Shown piece by piece: positions 51,254 through 60,106 of a stretch of DNA of 64,000 bases; within the stretch, counting starts at the first letter, position 1; every line of letters begins with the position of its first letter. The position numbers were made by a program, and so were the translations under genes. This stretch comes from Ardenticatenaceae bacterium. Lineage in GTDB: Bacteria > Chloroflexota > Anaerolineae > Promineifilales > Promineifilaceae. The notes beneath the pieces were generated by a model. The model did no database searches. It was not told the DNA's origin and was given only the letters and a program-made list of their open reading frames with translations. The stretch spans positions 77,003 to 141,002 of the forward strand of contig JACKBU010000009.1 in NCBI GenBank assembly GCA_020634395.1, in the 5' to 3' direction.

Positions 51254-51754
51254 CTAGTAATAGTCTCGCGTCGTTGACAGGTTTTCCACCTCAACAACTG
51301 CCTGTTCGGTCAATTGCAAATCATACAACTTCCCGCCAGACTGGGCCAGCGCCGAACGGAAGATGCCTTCCTGGTGCGATCGACCCTGCACAAACAACAA
51401 CGAGCTGCCAGGCGACAGTTCGGCCGTCACCATGTCGATTTTGTCTTTGGGGATGCCTAGATCTACTTTTCGGGCTAACAGGGCGCCGGCGGCCGCGCCT
51501 AACAAGGCTCCGCCAATCGGACCACCCAGCAACAGACCGACCACAAAACCAAGCGTTCCTCCTTTGGCCGCCCCTTTGCCTTTAGTCAGATCCGTCGTCT
51601 CTTTCACTTTGAGCTTGCCGACCTCATTCTTCACGACAACAACAGCATCATCCAGCTCAACCAGGTTTTCCTTCACCAGACCATGCACGGTCTTTAGCAG
51701 TTTTTCTGCTCCGTCCATTTCTGTAAAGGTAACGGCTACGATATTGGTTTCCAT
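51254..51754 (-). CDS. DUF1269 family membrane protein
   Basis: 166 residues. ETNIVAVTFTEMDGAEKLLKTV is the DUF1269 start; a glycine-rich hydrophobic stretch follows (GTLGFVVGLLLGGPIGGALLGAAAGALLAR), and the C-terminal half holds SPGSSLLFVQGRSHQEGI. The family is found in many bacteria and its function is unknown. GGAGG precedes the ATG at 51754. It is in the middle of the glucan locus, between the two GH16 genes; it could be an unrelated passenger or a membrane helper. Confidence 0.85.
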   Translation of the reverse strand: METNIVAVTFTEMDGAEKLLKTVHGLVKENLVELDDAVVVVKNEVGKLKVKETTDLTKGKGAAKGGTLGFVVGLLLGGPIGGALLGAAAGALLARKVDLGIPKDKIDMVTAELSPGSSLLFVQGRSHQEGIFRSALAQSGGKLYDLQLTEQAVVEVENLSTTRDYY

Positions 51755-51776
51755 CCCAAATCCTCCTTCGTTGAAC

Positions 51777-51812
51777 GAGACCCTGAGGGTTAACAAAAAC
51801 CCTCAGGGTCTC
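51777..51812 (-). terminator. Perfect hairpin after the modular GH16 gene
   Basis: GAGACCCTGAGGGTT pairs with AACCCTCAGGGTCTC, 15 bp, 6-base loop. It lies between the GH16 stop (51822) and the DUF1269 start (51754). The stem is strong; the following bases on the minus strand are not a clear U-tract. Confidence 0.6.
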
Positions 51813-51821
51813 ATTCTCAGT

Positions 51822-54800
51822 TTAGTTTCTGAATATTATGGGGAAGTAGTAGACATAATCGGTGTTCAGATAGACCCAATCCATCATGAATGAACCTGTG
51901 CTGTTTTCCGGCAGCTGCAGGCCGTAGCCCCAAACCTCGGTCAGTGTGAGGCCGTCATCAGGCGCACCAACCGGCTGCACAGCGCTGCGGTTAAAGCTGC
52001 TGAACGGCAGCGAAACCTTTTTCCAGCCAGTGAAGTTATCGGTGAAGGAGGCCTCGAACCGTTCAGATGTGTTTTCTGCCTGATACACGCGCACATAATC
52101 GACCAGCATTTTCTGTGGGAAGACGATGTTGGGGTCAATGCTACCGCCGAAGTTGCCGCCAATAGCCAGGTTCAAAATCATGTAGAAGGGATGATTGAAA
52201 ACCCATTGGTTCGGCGCAACGTCGGCCGGGGTGGCATTGTGATAGTTGATGTCATCCACGAACCAGTGAATTTCATCCGGGCCCCATTCCACGGCAAAGG
52301 TGTGGTAGGTCAGCGAGACCGGCACGCCGAAGTCGTGGGTGCCGCCGAAGGAAGCGCCACCAGAGTAGCCGGGGCCATGGATGGTGCCAAAGACTTCGTT
52401 GGGGATGCGGCTTACGTATTCCATGGTATCGATTTCGCCGCTTTGCGGCCAGCCCACATCGCCGATGTTTGTGCCGAGCATCCAAAAGGCCGGCCAGAGG
52501 CCGCTGCCGCCGGTGGGCACCTGAATGCGGGCTTCCATACGGCCGTATTCATACTCCATCCGATCCGCCGCAATCAGCCGGGCAGACGTGTATTCACAGG
52601 GGCCATACCAGCAGGCCAGATCCGTCGTAGCGGTATTAACCTTTTGCATGGTCAGGGCCAGGTTGCCAACGCCGTCCAGCGCCGCATTGTCGGAGCTATT
52701 GGAATAGAATTGAAACTCACTATTGCCCCAGCCAGGAATGCCGTTCAGCGTGCCGTCGCCAATCTCATACTTCCAGTTGTTGGGATTGGGCGGCGTACCG
52801 GCCGCGCCGTTGAACTCGTCGTTCCAGACCATCGTCCAGTCACCGGGGGCCACGTCGGCCGTGGTGGTAATCTGGTTATCCAGCAAGTTGACGGTGATGG
52901 TGTCGCCGCTGTTGCTGCCGTAGTACCAGAAGCTGAGGCTGTCGTAGGCGCTCCAATCCTGCCCTTGCACGAAGGTTTGCGTGAACTGGGCCGGGCCGCC
53001 GGTGGTGTCGTAATCCACCGCCAGGACCTGTTCGAAGGCGTCCTGGCCGGGCCGGGCGTTGGTGTCACCGGCTGCCAGTTCGTTGATGCTCAGGGTGACG
53101 TCGCCAACCGCGTCCAGGAAGGAGTGGAACCCTTCAAAGTCGTGGATGAGGGCCGGATCGGCCATCTCGTCGTCGATGATGTTGAGGACGGCGCGGCGGT
53201 TGAAGCCCAACGTCACGTTTACCGGGTCGGAGAGCAACACCATCAGGTTTTTGTCGCCGCTGAATTTGCTGTTGGGCAGCGTCTGGATGTTGATGAGGCC
53301 ATCGGTTTCGCCGGCGGGGATGGTGAGCGTGCCGCTGACCGGGACGTAATCACGGTCGGGGATGGCGTAACCTTCGGCGGTGCGGTAGTTGATGCTGACC
53401 GGTTCGGTGGTGCTGGTGGTGAGGCTGACGGTGAGCACGGCCGTTTGCCCTTCCAACACGTCGAACTGCTGGGCGGCAAAGGCGAGTTCTAACGGCCGTA
53501 CATTGCCATTGTTGCCGTAGATGCTCAGGTCATCGATGTAGCGTGTTTCCGTGCCGCCGGTGCCGGTGGTACCCAGCGCCCAGCCATGGACTTCCGCGCC
53601 CGTCCAGCCATCATTCGGCGCGCCGTTGCCAATGTCCTTCCGATTCAGATCACTGAACGGCACTTGCACGAACTGCCAGCCGGCCACGTTGTCGGCCCAC
53701 TCATAGCTCCAACGCTCGCCGTCGTCGGTGGTCGAACCGGGGTTGCGATTTTCCACGATGTCCAGGAAGACGATCGTGCCGCTGCCCGTGCCGTAATACC
53801 AGAAGCAAACGCCGTTGTAACTGCTCCAATCCTGGCTGACCCAGGTGTCCAGCGCGCCATTTTCAAAGGCGTGGGTAAAACCACCCCACCCAATGACGTT
53901 CGAGGTTAAATCGAGCACCTGATTGGCCGGATCGGTGCCGGGAATCGGGTCGATGGCCGCTGCGCTGGTGCTGGTGGTGGTGATGGCGACCGTCGTGCCG
54001 TTCCAGGTGTCGCCCCAGATGGCAAAGCCTACCGGCAGCCCATTGGCGTCGGTTCCCGAAGGTAAACCGCTCTCAAAATCGTCGATGACGGTGACGCGCT
54101 CCAACAGGCCAAAGTCGTCGACGTAGCGGGTTTCGGCGCTGCCGCCAGTACCCGTGGTGCCCAGCGACCAGCCATACACTTCGGTCCCGGTCCAGCCGTC
54201 ATTCGGCGCGCCGTTGCCGATGTCTTTGCGGGTCAAGTCGCTAAACAAGATCTGGATGAACTGCCAACCGGAAGTGGTGTCGGTCCATTCGTAGCTCCAA
54301 CGCTCGGCATCGTCGGTGGTGGAGCCGGGGTTACGGTTTTCGGCGATGTCCATAAAGACCACCGTGCCGCTGCCCGTGCCGTAGTACCAGAAGCCAACGC
54401 CGACGTAGCTGCTCCAGTCCTGGCTGACCCAGGTGTCAACGGCCGTATTGGCAAACGCGTGGGTAAAGCCGCCCCAGCCAACCACGTTGGCCGTCAGGTC
54501 CATGACCTGGTTGGCCGCATCTTTACCGGGCACGGGGTCGATGGCTGCCGCGCCGGTGCTGGTGGTGGTGATGGCCACCGTCGTGCCGTTCCAGGTGTCG
54601 CCCCAGGTGACAAAGCCGATGTCCAGGCCGTTGCCGTCCTGGCCGGCGGGCAGACCGCTCTCAAAGTCGTCGATGACGACCATCTTGTTGGGGTTGGGCG
54701 TTTCGTTGTCCTGAATGGTGACAACGGCCGTGGCCAACGCCCCCAGCTCGGCGCTGATCGGATTGGAAAGCTGCACCGAAAAGTCTCGTGAGCCATCCAG

Positions 54801-56141
54801 AATGGTGTTGTCGATGGTATTCACCGTCAACGTCTGTGTCAGGTCACCGGCCGGGAAGGTCAGCGTGCCGCTGACGGGGACGTAGTGGCTGCTGTTGGCC
54901 GTGCCATCCACCGTGGCGTAGTCGACCATGATCGTGTCGGTGCTGGTGACATTCAGGGAGACGGTCAGCGTGACCGGCTGGCCTTCGACCACGGCATAAG
55001 CGCTTTTGGCGAACTGCGTTTTTAGGGTAATGTTGCCCACGTCGCCATAGACGCCGACATTGTCCATTTTGAAGGAGCCGACCGTGCCATCCAACACAAA
55101 CACCCAGTTGTCCACCTGCGATACGTCGTAGGGGGTTGTGCCAAAGGTGGCAAAGGGCAGAACAATGTGCCGCCAACCAACAAAATCGTCGACAAAGGTG
55201 GCGCGGCGGTCGTCGTTGATCACAGTTTGGATTTCAAATTCGTGGGTTGTGCCAGAGTTTTCGCCGTAGAACCAGAAGCTGACGCCTTGCATACCGCTCC
55301 AGTCCTGCGCCGGGCTGAAAGCCGCGCCAAAACCGGCCCAGCCTATTGGGGCATTGGCTGTGACTGACAAAACGTTGTTGGCGCCAACCTGACCGGGCAA
55401 GGCGAGGCTATCTGTCTCGCTGATAGTGGGAACGGCCGTGATTGGAAAATCAGCCCCCCCACCATTGTATACAAACCAACCTGTAGGCACACCGCCTTCA
55501 AAATCGGCAAAAGATTGCAGATTCACAAGTTGTAAATCATCCATTTTGAATGAGCCAACTGTGCCATCGAGAACAAATACCCAGTTGTCTACCTGAGAAA
55601 CATTGTACGCGCCGCCAACGCCAAAAGTGCTGAAGGGCAGAATAATTTGCCGCCAGCCGACAAAGCTGTCGATGAAGGTAGCGCGGCGGTCGTCGCCGGG
55701 CACGGTTTGGATTTCGAATTCATGCGTTGTGCCGGAATTCTCGCCGTAGAACCAGAAGCTCACGGCGTCGTAGTTGCTCCAATCCTGCGCCGGGCTGAGA
55801 GCCGCGCCAAAACCGGCCCAGCCTATGGGGGCATTGGCTGTAACCGACAAAACGTTGTTATCGCCAACCTGACCGGGTAAGGCGAGGCTATCTGTATCGC
55901 TGATAGTGGGAACGGCCGTGATTGGAAAGTCAGCCCCCCCACCATTGTACACAAACCAACCGGTAGGTACACCGCCTTCAAAATCGGCGATGGTGGGGAA
56001 CACGGCCGTTGCAGCCTGTGGCGCTTCTACCTCCGATCCAATCAACGTTCGGGCAGAAGCCAGATTGGTCACGAAGGCATAAGTCAAGAAAAGGCTTATT
56101 AACAAAACCGCTACGAGCGTTACGCTCTTGTGTGTTTTCAT
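51822..56141 (-). CDS. Modular secreted GH16 beta-glucanase with nested CBM and Calx-beta domains
   Basis: 1439 residues. A signal peptide (about 1-34) is followed by two near-identical 160-residue carbohydrate-binding-like repeats (A, about 45-363), a Calx-beta domain (about 368-475), two 196-residue repeats of a second binding-like type (B, about 488-878), a second Calx-beta domain (about 881-993) and a third binding domain that starts near 998. That last domain is split by a complete GH16 catalytic domain (about 1101-1355; GEIDTME near residue 1233), after which its remaining strands continue (ASFTDNFTGWKKVSLPF...). GAGGAG precedes the ATG at 56141. It should act outside the cell on beta-1,3-glucan. 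Confidence 0.9.
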   Translation of the reverse strand: MKTHKSVTLVAVLLISLFLTYAFVTNLASARTLIGSEVEAPQAATAVFPTIADFEGGVPTGWFVYNGGGADFPITAVPTISDTDSLALPGQVGDNNVLSVTANAPIGWAGFGAALSPAQDWSNYDAVSFWFYGENSGTTHEFEIQTVPGDDRRATFIDSFVGWRQIILPFSTFGVGGAYNVSQVDNWVFVLDGTVGSFKMDDLQLVNLQSFADFEGGVPTGWFVYNGGGADFPITAVPTISETDSLALPGQVGANNVLSVTANAPIGWAGFGAAFSPAQDWSGMQGVSFWFYGENSGTTHEFEIQTVINDDRRATFVDDFVGWRHIVLPFATFGTTPYDVSQVDNWVFVLDGTVGSFKMDNVGVYGDVGNITLKTQFAKSAYAVVEGQPVTLTVSLNVTSTDTIMVDYATVDGTANSSHYVPVSGTLTFPAGDLTQTLTVNTIDNTILDGSRDFSVQLSNPISAELGALATAVVTIQDNETPNPNKMVVIDDFESGLPAGQDGNGLDIGFVTWGDTWNGTTVAITTTSTGAAAIDPVPGKDAANQVMDLTANVVGWGGFTHAFANTAVDTWVSQDWSSYVGVGFWYYGTGSGTVVFMDIAENRNPGSTTDDAERWSYEWTDTTSGWQFIQILFSDLTRKDIGNGAPNDGWTGTEVYGWSLGTTGTGGSAETRYVDDFGLLERVTVIDDFESGLPSGTDANGLPVGFAIWGDTWNGTTVAITTTSTSAAAIDPIPGTDPANQVLDLTSNVIGWGGFTHAFENGALDTWVSQDWSSYNGVCFWYYGTGSGTIVFLDIVENRNPGSTTDDGERWSYEWADNVAGWQFVQVPFSDLNRKDIGNGAPNDGWTGAEVHGWALGTTGTGGTETRYIDDLSIYGNNGNVRPLELAFAAQQFDVLEGQTAVLTVSLTTSTTEPVSINYRTAEGYAIPDRDYVPVSGTLTIPAGETDGLINIQTLPNSKFSGDKNLMVLLSDPVNVTLGFNRRAVLNIIDDEMADPALIHDFEGFHSFLDAVGDVTLSINELAAGDTNARPGQDAFEQVLAVDYDTTGGPAQFTQTFVQGQDWSAYDSLSFWYYGSNSGDTITVNLLDNQITTTADVAPGDWTMVWNDEFNGAAGTPPNPNNWKYEIGDGTLNGIPGWGNSEFQFYSNSSDNAALDGVGNLALTMQKVNTATTDLACWYGPCEYTSARLIAADRMEYEYGRMEARIQVPTGGSGLWPAFWMLGTNIGDVGWPQSGEIDTMEYVSRIPNEVFGTIHGPGYSGGASFGGTHDFGVPVSLTYHTFAVEWGPDEIHWFVDDINYHNATPADVAPNQWVFNHPFYMILNLAIGGNFGGSIDPNIVFPQKMLVDYVRVYQAENTSERFEASFTDNFTGWKKVSLPFSSFNRSAVQPVGAPDDGLTLTEVWGYGLQLPENSTGSFMMDWVYLNTDYVYYFPIIFRN
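53510..54680 (-). repeat. Tandem 588-bp repeat pair B inside the modular GH16 gene
   Basis: Two in-frame copies (about 53510-54095 and 54095-54680) encode repeat B. Corresponding landmarks, such as GTGGGTAAA at 53871 and 54459, are 588 bases (196 codons) apart. High DNA similarity points to recent duplication or gene conversion. Confidence 0.7.
55055..56010 (-). repeat. Tandem 480-bp repeat pair A inside the modular GH16 gene
   Basis: The phrase ACCGCCTTCAAAATCGGC appears at 55491 and 55971, 480 bases (160 codons) apart, and long stretches between match almost base for base. These encode the two N-terminal binding-like modules. Confidence 0.75.
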
Positions 56142-56202
56142 CCTATTGTTTCTCCTCGTTTCGCGCACGGATCTGCGCCCAAGACTTATGTAAAATGCAC
56201 AG

Positions 56203-56297
56203 GCATTGCCTGCCGGATGCCCGGCCCGACAGGCAATGCTATTTTTATGGAAACTTGCAGAGGGAGACCGGCATTGCGCCAGTCAACTGGCGCAATG
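56203..56297 (-). repeat. Two intercistronic hairpins upstream of the modular GH16 gene
   Basis: GCATTGCCTG/CAGGCAATGC (56203-56212 with 56230-56239) and CATTGCGCCAGT/ACTGGCGCAATG (56272-56297, 2-base loop) lie between the permease stop and the GH16 start. They may stabilise or separate transcripts of transport and hydrolase genes. Confidence 0.55.
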
Positions 56298-56308
56298 ACC
56301 GGCAGATG

Positions 56309-57373
56309 CTATTTGTCAACTCCCGTAAAGACGATGCCCTGCATAAAGATGCGTTGGGCAAAGAAGAAGATCAGCACTGGCAGCACCAGGGTGATGAGCG
56401 CACCAGCCTGGATGAGGTTTGGCTGACGGCCGTACAGCGCATTAAAACGCTGCAAACCGACGGACAGCGGCCACAATTCCGGCTTGGAGGCCAGGTAGAC
56501 CAGTGGGGAGAAGAAGTCGTTCCAGGCGAAGAAGAAATGGAAAAGGGAAACGGCCGTGAGCGCCGGTATCGACTGCGGCAAGATTACTGACCAGAATGTG
56601 CGCAGCCGCCCCGCCCCATCAATCATCGCCGCTTCGTCCATGGCCCGCGGAATTTGCATGAAGTACTGCCGCATTAAAAACACGTTGTACGCGTTGGCAA
56701 AATAATGCGGCACAATCAGCGGCAAAAGCGTGTTGGTCCAGCCGATGCGCGAGAAGAAAATGAAGGTGGGGATCAGTGTCGCCTGCACCGGCAGAATGAT
56801 GGTGGCAATGAGGATCATGAACAAAACGTTCTTGCCCCTGAAGTTGAAGCGAGCGAAGCCGTAAGCCACAAACACCGATGAACCAACCGCGCCCAACGTG
56901 CCAAACCCGGCAATAATCAGTGTATTCAAGAACAATCGAGGGAAGTTGAGATCATCCCAGGCCTTCTTGAAATTCTGCCACTGCGGGTCGCGTACGTACA
57001 CCGGGTCCAGCGTACGCCAGTTTCCTTCCCAGAGAATCGTCCCGGCCTCCGGATTGTCAGGATCGAGAAATTCGCTTTGGGTGCGTGTTTTCTTGACCAT
57101 CGCCAATTCCTGTACATTCCCATCAATCGGCACGTTAAACAGTTCGTACGACTCGCCGTTGTATTCGAAGGTGGCTTTGGAGTGCGGCCAGATCACCGGC
57201 GCCTGCGGGTCGCTCATTTGCGCATCGCTTTTGATGGCTGTGGTGAACATATAGCCTAACGGCGCCAGGAAGATCAGCAAAAGGAAAAGCGCGATGCTGG
57301 TAACCAATACTTTGTTTAAGAGTTCACGTTGATGGTAAGAGCGCTTGGGTATTGCTTGAGTTGTCATGATCAT
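56309..57373 (-). CDS. Sugar ABC transporter permease, MalG type
   Basis: 354-residue inner-membrane permease of the CUT1 class. The EAA loop DEAAMIDGAGRLRTFWSVILPQS contacts the ATPase. It has the usual six membrane helices, but the first periplasmic loop is about 100 residues longer than in MalG (from KSDAQMSDPQ to the next helix near residue 147), so it may contact the binding protein or sugar differently. Start 57373 overlaps the upstream permease stop; ATG 57367 is possible. No ABC ATPase gene is in the window. Confidence 0.92.
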   Translation of the reverse strand: MIMTTQAIPKRSYHQRELLNKVLVTSIALFLLLIFLAPLGYMFTTAIKSDAQMSDPQAPVIWPHSKATFEYNGESYELFNVPIDGNVQELAMVKKTRTQSEFLDPDNPEAGTILWEGNWRTLDPVYVRDPQWQNFKKAWDDLNFPRLFLNTLIIAGFGTLGAVGSSVFVAYGFARFNFRGKNVLFMILIATIILPVQATLIPTFIFFSRIGWTNTLLPLIVPHYFANAYNVFLMRQYFMQIPRAMDEAAMIDGAGRLRTFWSVILPQSIPALTAVSLFHFFFAWNDFFSPLVYLASKPELWPLSVGLQRFNALYGRQPNLIQAGALITLVLPVLIFFFAQRIFMQGIVFTGVDK

Positions 57374-58338
57374 TAATTCCCATCACCACCGGCGTAATAA
57401 ACCCAGCGACCGGATGTGGCAAAAAGAACGGCCGTCAGGCCCAACACAATCAGGAATAAGACCCAGGCCAGCGCCGAGCCGTATCCCATCAGGTTGTACT
57501 CAAACGAATTTTTGTAGAAGTTCAGCGCGTAGAACAGAGTGGCATCTTGGGGGCCGCCCGTCCCGTTTTTCAGAACGTAGGCCAGATCGAAGTATTTGAA
57601 CGCGCCAATCAGCATCAGCGTGAGATTGTAAAAGATGACCGGCGAGATCATGGGAATGGTGATATTGACAAAACGCTGCCAGCCATTCGCCCCATCAATA
57701 ACGGCCGCCTCATAAATTTCACTGGGCACGCCCTGCATACCGGCCATCAAGGTCAGCATCAAGTTACCCGTGCCCCACAAGCCAATCAGTACCAATAAGG
57801 GGTAAATCCAGGTCGTGGAGTTGAGCCAGTCTGGCGTGGGCAGACCAACTGCACCCAATCCCAGGTTAATCCAACCCGTCTGGGTGTTGGCTACGCCAGC
57901 CCAGATGACGCCAGCCGCCACAATCGGAATCATGGCCGGCATGTAAAACAGTGTGCGGAAACCCTCACTCAGCTTCAGGCTTTTTGAATTAACCAGGGAT
58001 GCTAACATCAGGCCAAAACCAAAGGTGACGGGAATGGCCAACAGGGCGTACTTAACAGTAACGCCCAGAGACTTCCACACTTTGGCATCGGTGAGCATGG
58101 TGGAAAAATTCTTCAAGCCAATGAGCTGCACCATATCTGGCTGCACCGGGTTGTAATCGGTGAATGCCAGAATAAGGGTCGCCACGACTGGAATTAGCGT
58201 GAATACCAGAAAACCGATAAGCCAGGGCGAAATAAAGAAGAGGCCCCATCGCAGCTGCTCGCGTTCCCGGCTAGACATACGCTTCGATTTGGTGTTTGCT
58301 AGCTCCTGAGCAGGCTGAACCAGGTCTGGTGTTGCCAT
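57373..58338 (-). CDS. Sugar ABC transporter permease, MalF/UgpA type
   Basis: 321-residue permease with six predicted membrane helices starting LRWGLFFISPWLIGFLVFTL. The EAA loop is YEAAVIDGANGWQRFVNITIPMISP. It pairs with the MalG-type permease whose start overlaps its stop, forming a heterodimeric channel for oligosaccharides. GGAGGA precedes the ATG. Confidence 0.93.
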   Translation of the reverse strand: MATPDLVQPAQELANTKSKRMSSREREQLRWGLFFISPWLIGFLVFTLIPVVATLILAFTDYNPVQPDMVQLIGLKNFSTMLTDAKVWKSLGVTVKYALLAIPVTFGFGLMLASLVNSKSLKLSEGFRTLFYMPAMIPIVAAGVIWAGVANTQTGWINLGLGAVGLPTPDWLNSTTWIYPLLVLIGLWGTGNLMLTLMAGMQGVPSEIYEAAVIDGANGWQRFVNITIPMISPVIFYNLTLMLIGAFKYFDLAYVLKNGTGGPQDATLFYALNFYKNSFEYNLMGYGSALAWVLFLIVLGLTAVLFATSGRWVYYAGGDGN

Positions 58339-58450
58339 TTGTTTCCTCCTTCGTGAAAAAGATAAGGACCCAAGGGGGAAAAGATGTCAGATCAGGTCCT
58401 GATTGTTGGAAAGTTGCACAGACCGCCCTCTGTGCGATGACCAGATTTGA

Positions 58451-58490
58451 GATGGTGGGGGGAACGGCCGTAGCCGTTCCCCCCACCATC
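58451..58490 (-). terminator. Perfect intercistronic hairpin after the binding-protein gene
   Basis: GATGGTGGGGGGAACGG (58451-58467) pairs with CCGTTCCCCCCACCATC (58474-58490): 17 bp, 6-base loop. It lies just 3' of the binding-protein gene and before the permease genes. Such hairpins protect upstream mRNA or cause partial termination so that binding protein is made in excess over permease. Confidence 0.75.
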
Positions 58491-58500
58491 TACAAACGCA

Positions 58501-60015
58501 CTAATTCACTTCGTCAAAGACGGTCTGAAGTTCATCAATCAGCTTATCAATTTCGGCATCGAGGTCGAGATCTGGTGTGCTCTGATACAAGGCGCCAAAC
58601 GTGCCATAGACATCGCTGGCCTTCAGGAAGTTAGGCATACCGGATTCGTGGTTGGGGTTGTCCGGGTAGTTCAACGCATCCACAAAAACCTGCAAGTCAG
58701 CGTCGGGGTAATTCTCAGCCATTTTTGCCAAAGCCGATTCTTGCAAGCTGGTACGGCCGGGGAAAGCACCGTAGATTTCTACCAGATCAGGGGCAAATTC
58801 GTCCATGAACAGGGAGTAGACCGCAAAGGCCGCTTCCGGATTCTTGGTCCCCTTCATGATGCCAAAGGTATCGGCATGCAGTTTAGCGGTAGTGTTGCCA
58901 TTGTAGGAAGGAATGGCGGCCACATCCCAGTTAACGCCTTCGAAGCAGCAGGTGTACCAGGTGTGGTTCGGGTTCATGGCAACGTTGCCGGAGCCGAAGG
59001 TGTTACCCTGGGCGAGCAGGTCGCTGTTCACGTAGTTGTCATTGGGCCAGAAATGGTCCGTCCACATGGCGTCATAAGCCCAATGTGCTGCTTCGCGCCA
59101 AACCTCGGGCATGACCGCGTTGCCATCGGCGTCGGCGAAGCTGCCCGGGCCGAAGAAGGTCCATTGACCACGAATGTCTGTCCACATGGGATGATAACCG
59201 AACTGCACAGTGTTGTCGGGATCGAAGCCATCCATGGTGGCGTCGTTGCCATTGGCGTCAACGGTCAAGATCATGGCCAGCTCGCGCAGTTTGTCGAAAT
59301 TCCATTCGCTGCCATCGGCGTAGGGGGCGCCCCATTCGTGCGGCGGGTATTCCAGGCCAGCTTCGTCGAACAGGTCTTTGTTGTACCAGAGGGCCGACGG
59401 ATACACGGCAAAGGGCAAGCCTACCTGGCCCTGGCCTTCGAATTGATAGAATTCAACCAACGCCGGATTGAAGTCGGTGAGATCCATGTTGGCGGCTTCG
59501 ATGTAGGGGGCCATGTCGAGCCAGGCGCCTTCAAAGCTGTACATACCGCGCACGCCAACGGGACCCACGATGTCGGGCACGTCGCCGGAAGCGATTTGCG
59601 TCTTCAAGACGTCGTAGGCTGTTTCATTTTGGACGATGTCCAAAACCAGCTTGTATTGATCGCCATAGGCGGCGTTAAATTTTTCGGCAAAAGCGTTCTC
59701 TTTTTCGATTTCTTCAGGGTTACCGCCAGCGCCCAGGCCGATGAACCAACGAATTTCGACGGGGCCATCGGTGGAGGCAGCCGTATCGGCGGGTTCTTCC
59801 ACCGGCATAGCTTCTTCGGTGGGGACAGCTACTTCTTCAGCTGGCGCCGCAGCTTCCTCTTGAGGTGCAGCTTCTTCTGCAGGCGCGGCTTCTTCCTGAA
59901 CGGCCGGGGCTGCCGGCTCTTCAGCAGTTTCCGTGGTTCCGCCGCCGCAGGCGAACAGCGCCATGGCCAAAATGACCAACAAACTAATAAGCCAAAAATA
60001 ACGGGACTTGTTCAT
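58501..60015 (-). CDS. Extracellular sugar-binding lipoprotein of the ABC importer
   Basis: 504 residues. Signal peptide with lipobox LFAC (Cys23), then an unusually long Glu/Ala/Pro linker to about 85, then a type 1 family sugar-binding fold (VEIRWFIGLGAGGNPEEIEKE; DVPDIVGPVGVRG; LPFAVYPSALWYNKDLFDEAG; AFAVYSLFMDEFAP). It delivers oligosaccharides to the two permeases downstream. AAGGAG precedes the ATG at 60015. A LacI-type operator sits about 45 bases upstream of the start. Confidence 0.93.
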   Translation of the reverse strand: MNKSRYFWLISLLVILAMALFACGGGTTETAEEPAAPAVQEEAAPAEEAAPQEEAAAPAEEVAVPTEEAMPVEEPADTAASTDGPVEIRWFIGLGAGGNPEEIEKENAFAEKFNAAYGDQYKLVLDIVQNETAYDVLKTQIASGDVPDIVGPVGVRGMYSFEGAWLDMAPYIEAANMDLTDFNPALVEFYQFEGQGQVGLPFAVYPSALWYNKDLFDEAGLEYPPHEWGAPYADGSEWNFDKLRELAMILTVDANGNDATMDGFDPDNTVQFGYHPMWTDIRGQWTFFGPGSFADADGNAVMPEVWREAAHWAYDAMWTDHFWPNDNYVNSDLLAQGNTFGSGNVAMNPNHTWYTCCFEGVNWDVAAIPSYNGNTTAKLHADTFGIMKGTKNPEAAFAVYSLFMDEFAPDLVEIYGAFPGRTSLQESALAKMAENYPDADLQVFVDALNYPDNPNHESGMPNFLKASDVYGTFGALYQSTPDLDLDAEIDKLIDELQTVFDEVN

Positions 60016-60059
60016 TTCATTCTCCTTACTCTTGTGCAGTTTTCTCCAAATCTTGCATT

Positions 60060-60071
60060 GCAAGCGTTTTC
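60060..60071. promoter_or_regulatory. LacI-type operator upstream of the binding-protein gene
   Basis: GCAAGCGTTTTC differs at one base from the operator GAAAGCGTTTTC near the repressor promoter (61215-61226). It lies 45 bases upstream of the binding-protein ATG, so the repressor probably also controls the transport genes directly. Confidence 0.65.
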
Positions 60072-60106
60072 ACTCATCTTGTCGGCGTCTTTTTTTCTTT
60101 TCCTCT

